A stretch of 6,079 bases of DNA from Bacteroidota bacterium (GCA_021804525.1 JAJZHJ010000094.1:1-6079), one strand, 5' to 3'; numbered from the stretch's first letter, positions 1-5,857 are shown. Numbers and translations are program-made. The notes: a model not told the origin generated them from the letters alone.

Positions 1-1
1 C

Positions 2-1696
2 AAACAAGTAGCTGTAGTAAATCTCTACGAATATTATCCGCTTTCGCATCCAATGAAAGCCAGCTTTTTGGCACGCATCAAGGAGATGTTGCTCGATCAC
101 ATCGACATTGCCCCCGACAATATTCTTTCTCCCGATGCAACCGTCGATCGCATCAATGTTATGAATCATTGCAAAGAGTTTGAAGAACGCATTGAAAAAA
201 TAGGAGGAATCGATCTTCAGCTGTTAGGAATCGGTCGTGGCGGAAATATCGGCTTTAATGAACCCGGCTCCCAACCCACATCGCACACCCGGCTCATCAT
301 GCTTAACAGCGATTCTCGAAAAGAAGCCTCTATCCATTTAGGCATTACCGATCAAGTTCCTGTGAGCGCCATCAGTCTTGGAATAGAAGACATCTTAAAC
401 GCCCGTCAAATCATTTTATTGTCCTGGGGTGAAGATAAATCGGAGATTCTCAAAACAGCCATCGAAAGCCTTGCTTCAGCATCTTGTCCCGCATCATTTC
501 TCCAATTGCATCAAAACGCATCGTTTGTTATCGACATTCATGCCGCCGGCGAATTGACTCGCATTAGCCAACCATGGCTTGTGTCATCATGCGAGTGGGA
601 TGATAAACTTATTCGAAGAGCTATAGTGTGGTTGTGCCAAAAAGTTGACAAACCCATTCTTAAACTCACCGACAAGGATTACAATGAACACGGATTAAGC
701 GAACTCTTGATTATCTTTGGGTCTGCTTACAATGCTAATATCAAAATATTCAATGATTTACAACATACAATAACTGGATGGCCCGGAGGAAAACCCAATG
801 CAGACGACACACATCGTCCTGAACGTGCGCTACCTTTTCCCAAAAGAGTTGTTGTGTTTAGTCCTCATCCGGATGATGATGTTATTTCGATGGGAGGCAC
901 ATTGAAACGTTTAGTTGATCAACATCACGAAGTGCATGTCGCCTATCAGACATCGGGGAATATTGCTGTCAATGACGAAGAAATCATTCGTTTTTTAGCT
1001 TTTGTCAAAGGATTCAAAGACATGTTTGATCCGACAAATCAACCGCTTCAACAAAAATATGAAGAATTAGCTAGCTATTTAGTAGCCAACATAAAAGAAA
1101 ATGAAGTTGACAAATCCATTGTATTATCATTGAAGGGATTAATTCGCAGAGGCGAAGCAAAAGCAGCTTGTCGCTATGTGGGTGTTTCTTCCAAGAATGT
1201 ACATTTTCTCAATATGCCTTTTTATGAAACCGGATCAATCAAGAAAAAGCCGATTTCCGAACAAGATGTCGCTATCGTGAAACAACTTTTGCAAGAATTG
1301 CATCCTCATCAAATTTATGTTGCCGGCGATTTGGCTGATCCGCATGGCACGCACAAAGTCTGCTTAGATGCCATTTTAGCTGCCCTTGACGATCTTAAAC
1401 ATGAAACTTGGTTTGAAAACTGTCGCGTTTGGATGTATCGTGGTGCCTGGATGGAATGGGAAATTGACCACATTGAAATGGCAGTGCCCATTAGTCCTGA
1501 AGAATTGCGCTACAAGCGAAATGCCATCTTAAAACACCAATCACAAATGGAGAGTGCTCCTTTTTTGGGCAATGACGATCGGCTTTTTTGGCAACGCTCT
1601 GAAGCCCGTAATAAAGCTACTGCTGAACTTTATAACAAGCTGGGGCTTGCTGCATATGAAGCTATTGAAGCTTTTGTACGTTATATTCCAATGTAA
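2..1696 (+). CDS. NagB-like / PIG-L (LmbE) deacetylase fusion protein, 5' end missing
   Basis: This is a two-domain protein. The first part is a glucosamine-6-phosphate deaminase/isomerase-type domain and the second a PIG-L/LmbE zinc deacetylase domain. The reading frame is open from base 2, and the codons before the ATG at 53 encode NagB-like sequence (VVNLYEYYPLS, matching the NMDEY region of E. coli NagB). The ATG at 53 is therefore internal and the true start lies upstream; about 95-100 residues are probably missing, judging by a family length near 660. The NagB signature GIGRGGNIGFNEPGS is at 227-271. The PIG-L zinc motif HPDDD is at 866-880 and the distal DPHGTH motif at 1337-1354. Compared with E. 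coli NagB, catalytic Asp72, Asp141 and His143 appear as Tyr, Gly and Asn, while Glu148, Arg172 and Lys208 equivalents remain. The NagB half may therefore bind a sugar phosphate without deaminating it. The PIG-L half looks intact and could remove N-acetyl groups from an amino sugar. No signal peptide is visible in this part. The family call is firm; the substrate is unknown. Confidence 0.9.
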   Translation, partial: KQVAVVNLYEYYPLSHPMKASFLARIKEMLLDHIDIAPDNILSPDATVDRINVMNHCKEFEERIEKIGGIDLQLLGIGRGGNIGFNEPGSQPTSHTRLIMLNSDSRKEASIHLGITDQVPVSAISLGIEDILNARQIILLSWGEDKSEILKTAIESLASASCPASFLQLHQNASFVIDIHAAGELTRISQPWLVSSCEWDDKLIRRAIVWLCQKVDKPILKLTDKDYNEHGLSELLIIFGSAYNANIKIFNDLQHTITGWPGGKPNADDTHRPERALPFPKRVVVFSPHPDDDVISMGGTLKRLVDQHHEVHVAYQTSGNIAVNDEEIIRFLAFVKGFKDMFDPTNQPLQQKYEELASYLVANIKENEVDKSIVLSLKGLIRRGEAKAACRYVGVSSKNVHFLNMPFYETGSIKKKPISEQDVAIVKQLLQELHPHQIYVAGDLADPHGTHKVCLDAILAALDDLKHETWFENCRVWMYRGAWMEWEIDHIEMAVPISPEELRYKRNAILKHQSQMESAPFLGNDDRLFWQRSEARNKATAELYNKLGLAAYEAIEAFVRYIPM

Positions 1697-1728
1697 TTCA
1701 ATGATAATCAAATCCATTTTATAATTAT

Positions 1729-1766
1729 AAGAAGCATTTACCTTTTATCCGTAAATGCTTCTTTTG
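1729..1766 (+). terminator. Intrinsic terminator after the NagB-like/PIG-L gene
   Basis: A perfect 13-bp inverted repeat (AAGAAGCATTTAC at 1729-1741 and GTAAATGCTTCTT at 1751-1763) encloses a 9-nt loop. It is followed directly by a short T tract (TTTT at 1762-1765, partly within the stem). It starts 32 bases after the stop codon, as expected for a Rho-independent terminator. The stem is AT-rich and the T tract is short, so termination may be incomplete. It separates this gene from fhs. Confidence 0.8.
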
Positions 1767-1770
1767 TATC

Positions 1771-1801
1771 TTTCTAAAAACGGATAGATAACTTATGTAT
1801 G
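1771..1801 (+). promoter_or_regulatory. Possible Bacteroidota-type promoter for fhs
   Basis: TATGTATG at 1794-1801 matches the TAnnTTTG -7 consensus at five of six defined positions. TTTC at 1771-1774, 19 bases upstream, matches three of four bases of the TTTG -33 box. This would place transcription start near 1807 and give a leader of about 30 nt before the ATG at 1836. The site lies just after the upstream terminator, where a promoter is needed. AT-rich DNA gives such matches by chance, so the call is tentative. Confidence 0.35.
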
Positions 1802-1835
1802 TGCTTAGATCATAAAACCTTCAAATTCAAACCTT

Positions 1836-3506
1836 ATGAAAAGCGATATAGAAATTGCACGTGCAGCAACCATGTTACCCATACAAGAAATTGCAGGTCA
1901 ACTCGAAGTAGATGCAGAGAATCTTGAATTCTATGGAAAATATAAAGCAAAACTCCCGCTGCACTTGATTGACGAAGAAAAGGCAAAAAAGGGAAAACTG
2001 ATTTTAGTCACTGCCATTACGCCAACACCGGCAGGTGAGGGCAAAACCACTACATCCATCAGTTTGGCGATGGGGCTTAATAAAATTGGTAAAAAAGCTA
2101 CGGTTGTTCTTCGTGAACCTTCCTTGGGGCCTGTGTTTGGAGTGAAAGGAGGTGCAGCGGGAGGAGGATTTGCTCAAGTCATTCCTATGGAAGATATTAA
2201 TTTGCATTTTACAGGCGACTTATCAGCTATCGAAAAAGCAAACAATCTATTAGCAGCACTCATTGACAATACCTTACAAAACAAAAAGCGAGGGCTTAAC
2301 CTTGATCCAAGAACTATCACTTGGAAACGGGTCATGGACATGAACGATCGTTCGTTGCGAAACACTGTCATTGGATTGGGTGGCATTGCCAATGGAATTC
2401 CACGCGAAACCGGCTTCAACATTACAGCTGCAAGTGAAGTGATGGCAATTCTTTGTTTAGCCAAGGACATGAAACATCTACGTGAAATGCTGGGCAATAT
2501 CTATGTTGGACAAACATATGAAGGTGACCCTGTCTTTGCTCGTGATTTGAAAGCACATGGTGCTATGGCAGTCTTATTGAAAGATACCATTAAACCCAAT
2601 TTGGTGCAAACAATTGAAAACACGCCGGCCATTATTCACGGTGGTCCTTTTGCCAATATTGCACAAGGAACTAACAGTTTGATTGCTACTAAAATGGGGC
2701 TTTCACTGAGCGATATTGTGGTGACAGAAGCAGGTTTCGCATCTGAACTTGGTGCCGAAAAATTCTTCGATATCAAAAGCCAATATGGCGATTTACGCCC
2801 AAATGCTGTGGTGATTGTTGCCACCATCCGTGCACTGAAATATCACGGGGGAATCAATAAAAGTGGTTTTACTACTCCCAATGTTGATGCTGTGAAAAAA
2901 GGGTTGGCTAATCTGGAAAAACATATTGAAAACATGAAACTGTTCGGTTTTTCTCCAGTGGTATCGCTTAACCGATTTTCAACCGATAGTAATGAAGAGA
3001 TTGAGGCTGTTAATGCACGGTGTACAGAACTTGGAGTGAGTATGGCAATCAACGAAGCATGGGAAAAGGGAGGACGAGGAGCCACTGATTTGGCAGAAAA
3101 AGTATTAGCATCTATTTCAAATTGCCCTTCCTGCTTTAATCCACTCTACGACTTTCAATGGGAAATTGAAAAAAAGATTGCAACCATTGCTACGCAGCTC
3201 TATGGCGCCAAAGCAGTGGAATATTCACTAAAAGCACATAAAGACATTGAATTGATCAACAAATTGGGCATGGGACACTTAGCCATTTGTATGGCAAAGA
3301 CACAAAATTCACTTTCTGACAATCCAGAGCTTCGGGGACGCCCCGAAGGATTTGTCTTGAACATTCGCGAAATTGAAATTGCATCGGGAGCTGGCTTTGT
3401 GATCCCCATTGCCGGCGCTATTATGCGAATGCCCGGACTCCCTGCTATTCCCGCAGCCGAAAATATTGACTTCGACGATGACGGAAATATAATGGGACTT
3501 TTTTGA
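1836..3506 (+). CDS. fhs: Formate-tetrahydrofolate ligase (10-formyl-THF synthetase)
   Basis: This enzyme joins formate to tetrahydrofolate using ATP and yields 10-formyl-THF, feeding cytosolic one-carbon units into purine and formyl-Met synthesis. All family hallmarks are visible. The ATP-binding P-loop TPTPAGEGKT is at residues 62-71. The first FTHFS signature GVKGGAAGGGF is at 102-112, followed by HFTGD. The second signature VATIRALKYHGG is at 328-339. At 556 residues it has the normal full length (about 555-560), and MKSDIEIA is a typical N-terminus, which supports the ATG at 1836. There is no Shine-Dalgarno sequence; the leader before the ATG is A/T-rich. The gene sits alone between the terminator at 1729-1766 and the 213-bp intergenic region ending at 3719, so it is probably monocistronic. 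Nothing is truncated or missing. No obvious terminator or riboswitch is seen around it. Confidence 0.97.
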   Translation: MKSDIEIARAATMLPIQEIAGQLEVDAENLEFYGKYKAKLPLHLIDEEKAKKGKLILVTAITPTPAGEGKTTTSISLAMGLNKIGKKATVVLREPSLGPVFGVKGGAAGGGFAQVIPMEDINLHFTGDLSAIEKANNLLAALIDNTLQNKKRGLNLDPRTITWKRVMDMNDRSLRNTVIGLGGIANGIPRETGFNITAASEVMAILCLAKDMKHLREMLGNIYVGQTYEGDPVFARDLKAHGAMAVLLKDTIKPNLVQTIENTPAIIHGGPFANIAQGTNSLIATKMGLSLSDIVVTEAGFASELGAEKFFDIKSQYGDLRPNAVVIVATIRALKYHGGINKSGFTTPNVDAVKKGLANLEKHIENMKLFGFSPVVSLNRFSTDSNEEIEAVNARCTELGVSMAINEAWEKGGRGATDLAEKVLASISNCPSCFNPLYDFQWEIEKKIATIATQLYGAKAVEYSLKAHKDIELINKLGMGHLAICMAKTQNSLSDNPELRGRPEGFVLNIREIEIASGAGFVIPIAGAIMRMPGLPAIPAAENIDFDDDGNIMGLF

Positions 3507-3619
3507 ATCTTCAACATTGTAGCCTCGACTTCAATAATTAGCTATGTGTTTCATCTTTTCAAATAGTTATTTAAAAATCTCATTATCAAAATAGTAAATA
3601 CAACTATCGATGATTTTAT

Positions 3620-3653
3620 GTTTAAAATGTTTGAATAAAATTATTATTTAAAC
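3620..3653. repeat. AT-rich nested inverted repeat
   Basis: GTTTAAA at 3620-3626 and TTTAAAC at 3647-3653 are perfect inverted copies. Inside them AATAA (3634-3638) and TTATT (3641-3645) form a second inverted pair around AA. It lies between the end of fhs and the nitroreductase promoter. It could be an upstream regulatory or bending element or a weak fhs transcript end, but such repeats are common by chance in DNA this AT-rich. Confidence 0.3.
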
Positions 3654-3655
3654 TT

Positions 3656-3690
3656 ATATACGTTGCAACATATAATGTCGTAACGTATAT
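3656..3690. promoter_or_regulatory. 35-bp near-palindrome, candidate operator of the nitroreductase operon
   Basis: The outer arms ATATACGTT (3656-3664) and AACGTATAT (3682-3690) are perfect inverted copies. The inner part continues the symmetry (AACAT at 3667-3671 against ATGTC at 3675-3679), giving 14 complementary pairs out of 17 around a centre at 3673. The palindrome covers the -33 element, the spacer and the first five bases of the -7 box of the promoter, so a bound dimeric protein would block RNA polymerase. The MarR-family regulator at 5337-5804 is the nearest candidate ligand; that assignment is inferred from proximity alone. Confidence 0.65.
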
Positions 3691-3693
3691 TTG
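3662..3693 (+). promoter_or_regulatory. Bacteroidota-type promoter of the nitroreductase operon
   Basis: TATATTTG at 3686-3693 is an exact match to the TAnnTTTG -7 consensus. GTTG at 3662-3665 sits 20 bases upstream, in the place of the TTTG -33 box. Transcription would start near 3699-3700, leaving an A-rich leader of about 20 nt before the ATG at 3720. This is the best promoter match noticed in the window, and it is overlapped by the palindrome at 3656-3690. Confidence 0.7.
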
Positions 3694-3719
3694 TAGAAAA
3701 TAATTCAAACAAAAAAATT

Positions 3720-4337
3720 ATGGAAACTAAAGCACTTTATCAAGAACGACGTTCAGTCAACTATTTTGATGAAAATAAACCACTATCAAAAAGCACATTA
3801 GAAGAAATCATTAATTTAGCAGTACTTGCCCCCTCTGCATTCAACCTGCAACCGTGGCGCATCATAGCAGCCGAATCAAAGGAAGCCAAAGAAAAACTAA
3901 AAGCACTTTCAAACAATCAATCAAAAGTCGCAGAAGCTCCTGTCACACTAATCATTGTAGGAAATAAAAATGGTTGGGATGAATCCAATCCAGTTTGGGA
4001 GGAGATGCTTCAAAGCGTAGGTAATAACACGGACATGGTAGATGGGGCAAAACAAGCTGCCGCATTTTTGTATGGTTCAAATGAAGAACGTTCATTGAAA
4101 TTTGCCGAAAGCAATGCCGGTTTATTGGCTATGTCAATCATGATTGCTGCCAAAGAACTAGGTGTGGATTCCCATCCGATGAGCGGCATCGATTTTGAAG
4201 GTATTCACAAAGCATTCACTTTACAACCATATGAAACAGTGGTTATGACCATCGCTTTAGGTTATGTTGATCACTCCAAAACGCTCTATCCCAAAAGACC
4301 AAGACGCGGTTTCAATGACATTCTCACTGTCGTATAA
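3720..4337 (+). CDS. Nitroreductase-family FMN oxidoreductase
   Basis: This is an FMN-dependent NAD(P)H oxidoreductase of the NfsB/YodC-like nitroreductase superfamily, expected to be a cytosolic homodimer. Members reduce nitroaromatics, quinones or other electron acceptors; the physiological substrate cannot be read from sequence. The N-terminal FMN-phosphate motif RRSVNYF is at residues 10-16. SAFNLQPW at 39-46 matches the S-x-N-x-QPW flavin-site motif. MSGID is at 154-158, ALGY at 179-182, and the basic C-terminal PKRPRR at 191-196 belongs to the end of the FMN site. The length of 205 residues is normal. The ATG at 3720 places the RRS motif at the usual distance from the start and directly follows an A-rich leader. 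It is first in a unit with the thioredoxin-like gene (22-bp gap) and a small membrane-protein gene. The palindrome over its promoter suggests inducible repression. Confidence 0.92.
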   Translation: METKALYQERRSVNYFDENKPLSKSTLEEIINLAVLAPSAFNLQPWRIIAAESKEAKEKLKALSNNQSKVAEAPVTLIIVGNKNGWDESNPVWEEMLQSVGNNTDMVDGAKQAAAFLYGSNEERSLKFAESNAGLLAMSIMIAAKELGVDSHPMSGIDFEGIHKAFTLQPYETVVMTIALGYVDHSKTLYPKRPRRGFNDILTVV

Positions 4338-4359
4338 CAAAACAAATAACTAACTTTCA

Positions 4360-4641
4360 ATGAATGATTCTCGGTCACATCAGCAAGCAAGACATATTGA
4401 ATTGTATTACACATTGACTTGTCCAAATTGCAAATTACTTAAACGCATGTTGGAAGAGGTTCTGCCACAATTTGGTCATAAATTTGAACTGAAATATCGA
4501 TTGGCGAACTCACCTGTAGGGATAATCAAAACATTGAAGTTAGGCATTCAAACAGTTCCAACATTGCTGATTGACAATCAGATAATTTTCAGAAGAGTTC
4601 CTTCAAAAGAAGAACTCATTCACACATTAAACAGCTATTAA
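4360..4641 (+). CDS. Thioredoxin/glutaredoxin-like CxxC protein
   Basis: This is a small thioredoxin-fold protein of 93 residues. A beta strand (IELYYTLT, 13-20) leads into the redox motif CPNC at residues 21-24, followed by a basic helix (KLLKRMLEEV). The cis-proline motif TVPTLLID (Pro67) precedes the strand QIIFRRV and a final helix starting at PSKEEL. This order fits glutaredoxin-like and short archaeal-type thioredoxins better than classical WCGPC thioredoxin. No signal peptide is present, so it should act in the cytosol, exchanging dithiol and disulfide with a partner. It lies 22 bp after the nitroreductase and 2 bp before the next gene, so the three are very likely cotranscribed. Its electron donor and client are unknown; the neighbouring flavoprotein is a possibility only by context. 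An ATG at 4360 is used; no Shine-Dalgarno sequence is visible. Confidence 0.82.
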   Translation: MNDSRSHQQARHIELYYTLTCPNCKLLKRMLEEVLPQFGHKFELKYRLANSPVGIIKTLKLGIQTVPTLLIDNQIIFRRVPSKEELIHTLNSY

Positions 4642-4643
4642 AA

Positions 4644-4877
4644 ATGGAAACAAAAAAGAAATTAAGATGCCCTCTGGGTGTTCCAGGTGCAATCGTTGCC
4701 GTTCTAATCGGGTTGATTGGCATTGTTTTAAACCTGATTACCTTTAATCCTATGGGGTTATTAACTTCATTAGCGCTCTTTCTGTTAGGATTACCTTTTA
4801 TTCGGGTGACGATGATGGTGCATGCTGCAAACGATCGATTAGATGAAATTGAAGCTAAAATAAATAAACCATCCTAA
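4644..4877 (+). CDS. Small two-helix membrane protein, unknown function
   Basis: I do not recognise this 77-residue protein. A short basic N-terminus (METKKKLRCP) is followed by two hydrophobic segments at about residues 13-33 and 37-56, joined by a short turn with NPMG. A polar, amphipathic C-terminal tail (NDRLDEIEAKINKPS) follows. The basic N-terminus predicts both ends in the cytoplasm. One cysteine (Cys9) lies just before the first helix. The start codon is only 2 bp after the stop of the thioredoxin-like gene, so translation is probably coupled and the two products may work together, for example as a membrane anchor or a dithiol-linked partner. That role is inference from spacing. No domain signature was found. 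Confidence 0.75.
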   Translation: METKKKLRCPLGVPGAIVAVLIGLIGIVLNLITFNPMGLLTSLALFLLGLPFIRVTMMVHAANDRLDEIEAKINKPS

Positions 4878-4898
4878 CCTCATTTCGGTCATAAATAA

Positions 4899-4945
4899 CA
4901 TATAACGTATTGCAAACAATTACTTTGCGAGTAATATGTTATATG
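4899..4945. repeat. Second large imperfect palindrome / hairpin
   Basis: CATATAACGTATT at 4899-4911 and AATATGTTATATG at 4933-4945 are inverted copies matching at 12 of 13 positions. Inside, GCAAA (4912-4916) and TTTGC (4924-4928) form a further inverted pair, offset by a 4-base bulge (GAGT) on the right. The element begins 22 bp after the stop of the small membrane-protein gene. It could end the nitroreductase operon transcript, but the T-rich stretch that follows is interrupted (GCTTTGATTTATTTC). It could instead be an operator: it shares ACATATAA, ACGTAT and TTGCAA words with the palindrome at 3656-3690. I cannot decide between these. Confidence 0.5.
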
Positions 4946-4979
4946 CTTTGATTTATTTCTCTCGCTTTTTACACAAATC

Positions 4980-4997
4980 ATTATGACACTTCATAAT
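4980..4997. repeat. Short perfect hairpin over the ATG at 4983
   Basis: ATTATGA (4980-4986) and TCATAAT (4991-4997) are perfect 7-bp inverted copies around a CACT loop. The upstream arm contains the only ATG that would open the longer form of the small membrane-protein frame. In RNA the hairpin could hide that start; in DNA it could be a small operator. It may also be chance, given the AT content. Confidence 0.35.
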
Positions 4998-5273
4998 CAA
5001 CTGTCAGGAAAATTATTAGTTGGGATGTTGCTGACATGCTTGCTGCTTTAATATGCGTATAATTCAAGTGAAAAGATGCTATATCCCCAAATGATTGATC
5101 ACATGGCATTAGCTAACTGGTGCATCCTTATTGCCATCGGTGGAATTGCTTCTGCCTTGTTACATTTATTTTCACGTACTTATTTAATCGGAACATTACT
5201 GCTAAGTACCTTATATGGATGGAGCAATTTAATTAAGCACGACCAACAATTGGAGCATCTTAATGCCAAATAG
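4983..5273 (+). pseudogene. Small membrane-protein frame interrupted by an in-frame TAA
   Basis: The frame beginning with the ATG at 4983 encodes 22 residues (MTLHNQLSGK, then a hydrophobic run LLVGMLLTCLLL). It meets TAA at 5049-5051 and then continues in the same frame, with no further stop, to the TAG at 5271-5273. Apart from codon 23 it would be a 96-residue protein with three hydrophobic segments. The first segment runs straight up to the stop and would continue as YAY after it, so the stop appears to fall inside or at the end of a membrane or signal-anchor helix. A nonsense mutation, a sequencing error, or chance adjacency of a leader peptide and a separate gene starting at 5076 would all fit. 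Neighbouring genes end in TAA normally, so a reassigned code is not supported. Confidence 0.4.
5076..5273 (+). CDS. Small membrane protein, unknown function (intact part of the interrupted frame)
   Basis: The 65-residue reading frame from the ATG at 5076 carries two hydrophobic segments, about residues 13-32 (ANWCILIAIGGIASALLHLF) and 36-53 (YLIGTLLLSTLYGW). A polar tail (KHDQQLEHLNAK) follows. I do not recognise the family. The purine-rich AAGTGAAAAG immediately before the ATG could help initiation, but it is too close to be a standard Shine-Dalgarno sequence. The gene lies 63 bp before the MarR regulator on the same strand, so the two may share a transcript and the membrane protein may be under the regulator's control. 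It may be a complete small gene or only the 3' part of the frame starting at 4983. Clear membrane segments argue for real coding sequence. Confidence 0.5.
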   Translation: MLYPQMIDHMALANWCILIAIGGIASALLHLFSRTYLIGTLLLSTLYGWSNLIKHDQQLEHLNAK

Positions 5274-5336
5274 TCTTAGTCCTTATTTGGATTGATGCTT
5301 TTGTCAAACATCCGGATTGGTTAAAATTACAGCAAT

Positions 5337-5804
5337 ATGAGCATTGAAGAAGAAATTGACGGCCATTTTCGTAATGAGTTTCACAAAGGGATGATCAATC
5401 TGATCTACACTACTAACGAGATTCATTTCGAGTTTTTGAGTTATCTCCGCACACACGGACTTACCTCTCAACAATATAATGTATTGAAGCTATTACGTGG
5501 ATTTGGTGATGCACCGCGCTCAATAGATTTTTTGCGTAATAGAATGCTTGATAAGAAATCGGATATGAGTCGCATCATTGATCGATTGTTTGCACAGGAT
5601 TTAGTTGATCGCGTCGAAAATATTACAGACAGACGCCAAAAGGAGATTACGATCACGGTAAAAGGGATGACATTACTTGACAAAATGGATGATTGCGAAA
5701 GGCATACTGACGGATTATTAAAAAATCTAACCGAAGAAGAAGTGCAGGAATTAAACCGCCTGCTGGATAAAATCAGAGAAAAACAACCTCAAAAACAGGA
5801 ATAA
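5337..5804 (+). CDS. MarR-family winged-helix transcriptional regulator
   Basis: This 155-residue protein has the usual MarR length and layout. An N-terminal dimerisation helix (about 5-38) is followed by LTSQQYNVLKLLRG (42-54), a helix-turn-helix with recognition region KKSDMSRIIDRL (73-84), and the wing DRVENITDRRQKEITITVKG (91-110) carrying the characteristic Asp-Arg-Arg. C-terminal helices (112-148) complete the dimer interface. It should bind palindromic DNA as a homodimer, usually as a repressor released by a small ligand or oxidant. Its only cysteine is Cys120, so an OhrR-type N-terminal peroxide-sensing cysteine is absent. The candidate target is the 35-bp palindrome over the nitroreductase promoter; the element at 4899-4945 is a second possibility. 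No good promoter is visible in the 63 bp directly upstream, so it may be read from a promoter before 5076. There is no Shine-Dalgarno sequence before the ATG. Confidence 0.92.
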   Translation: MSIEEEIDGHFRNEFHKGMINLIYTTNEIHFEFLSYLRTHGLTSQQYNVLKLLRGFGDAPRSIDFLRNRMLDKKSDMSRIIDRLFAQDLVDRVENITDRRQKEITITVKGMTLLDKMDDCERHTDGLLKNLTEEEVQELNRLLDKIREKQPQKQE

Positions 5805-5857
5805 ACCTGATTAACAAGAAGTAAGACAACCTTCGTAGTCTCACACAAGCACTGCTT

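Noticed and set aside
53..55. ATG at 53 as the start of the NagB-like gene
   Set aside because: The same frame is open to the window edge and encodes family-conserved sequence (VVNLYEYYPLS) before this codon, so it is an internal methionine in a truncated gene.
2004..3517. Several minus-strand open frames of 63-107 codons across fhs
   Set aside because: They lie antisense within a fully conserved fhs gene, show no recognisable domains, and are explained by its codon composition.
3720..4655. Shared METK start of the nitroreductase and the small membrane protein
   Set aside because: The similarity stops after four residues, and A-rich lysine/threonine starts are common in AT-rich Bacteroidota genes, so there is no evidence of duplication.
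5058..5063. TATAAT resembling a sigma-70 -10 box
   Set aside because: No TTGACA-like -35 element lies at about 17 bp; the nearest TTGCTG matches are 12 and about 24 bp away. The Bacteroidota promoter consensus differs, and the word is likely by chance in AT-rich DNA.
5286..5303. Possible TTTG-type promoter just upstream of the MarR gene
   Set aside because: TGCTTTTG at 5296-5303 matches five of six -7 positions, but no -33 TTTG lies 19-21 bp upstream.
5468..5683. Minus-strand 71-codon frame within the MarR gene
   Set aside because: It is antisense to a clear MarR winged-helix domain and has no family features.
5821..5844. Hairpin GTAAGAC / GTCTCAC between the MarR gene and the HAD phosphatase gene
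   Set aside because: Only six of seven pairs match, the loop is 10 nt, and no T tract follows, so it does not support a terminator call.
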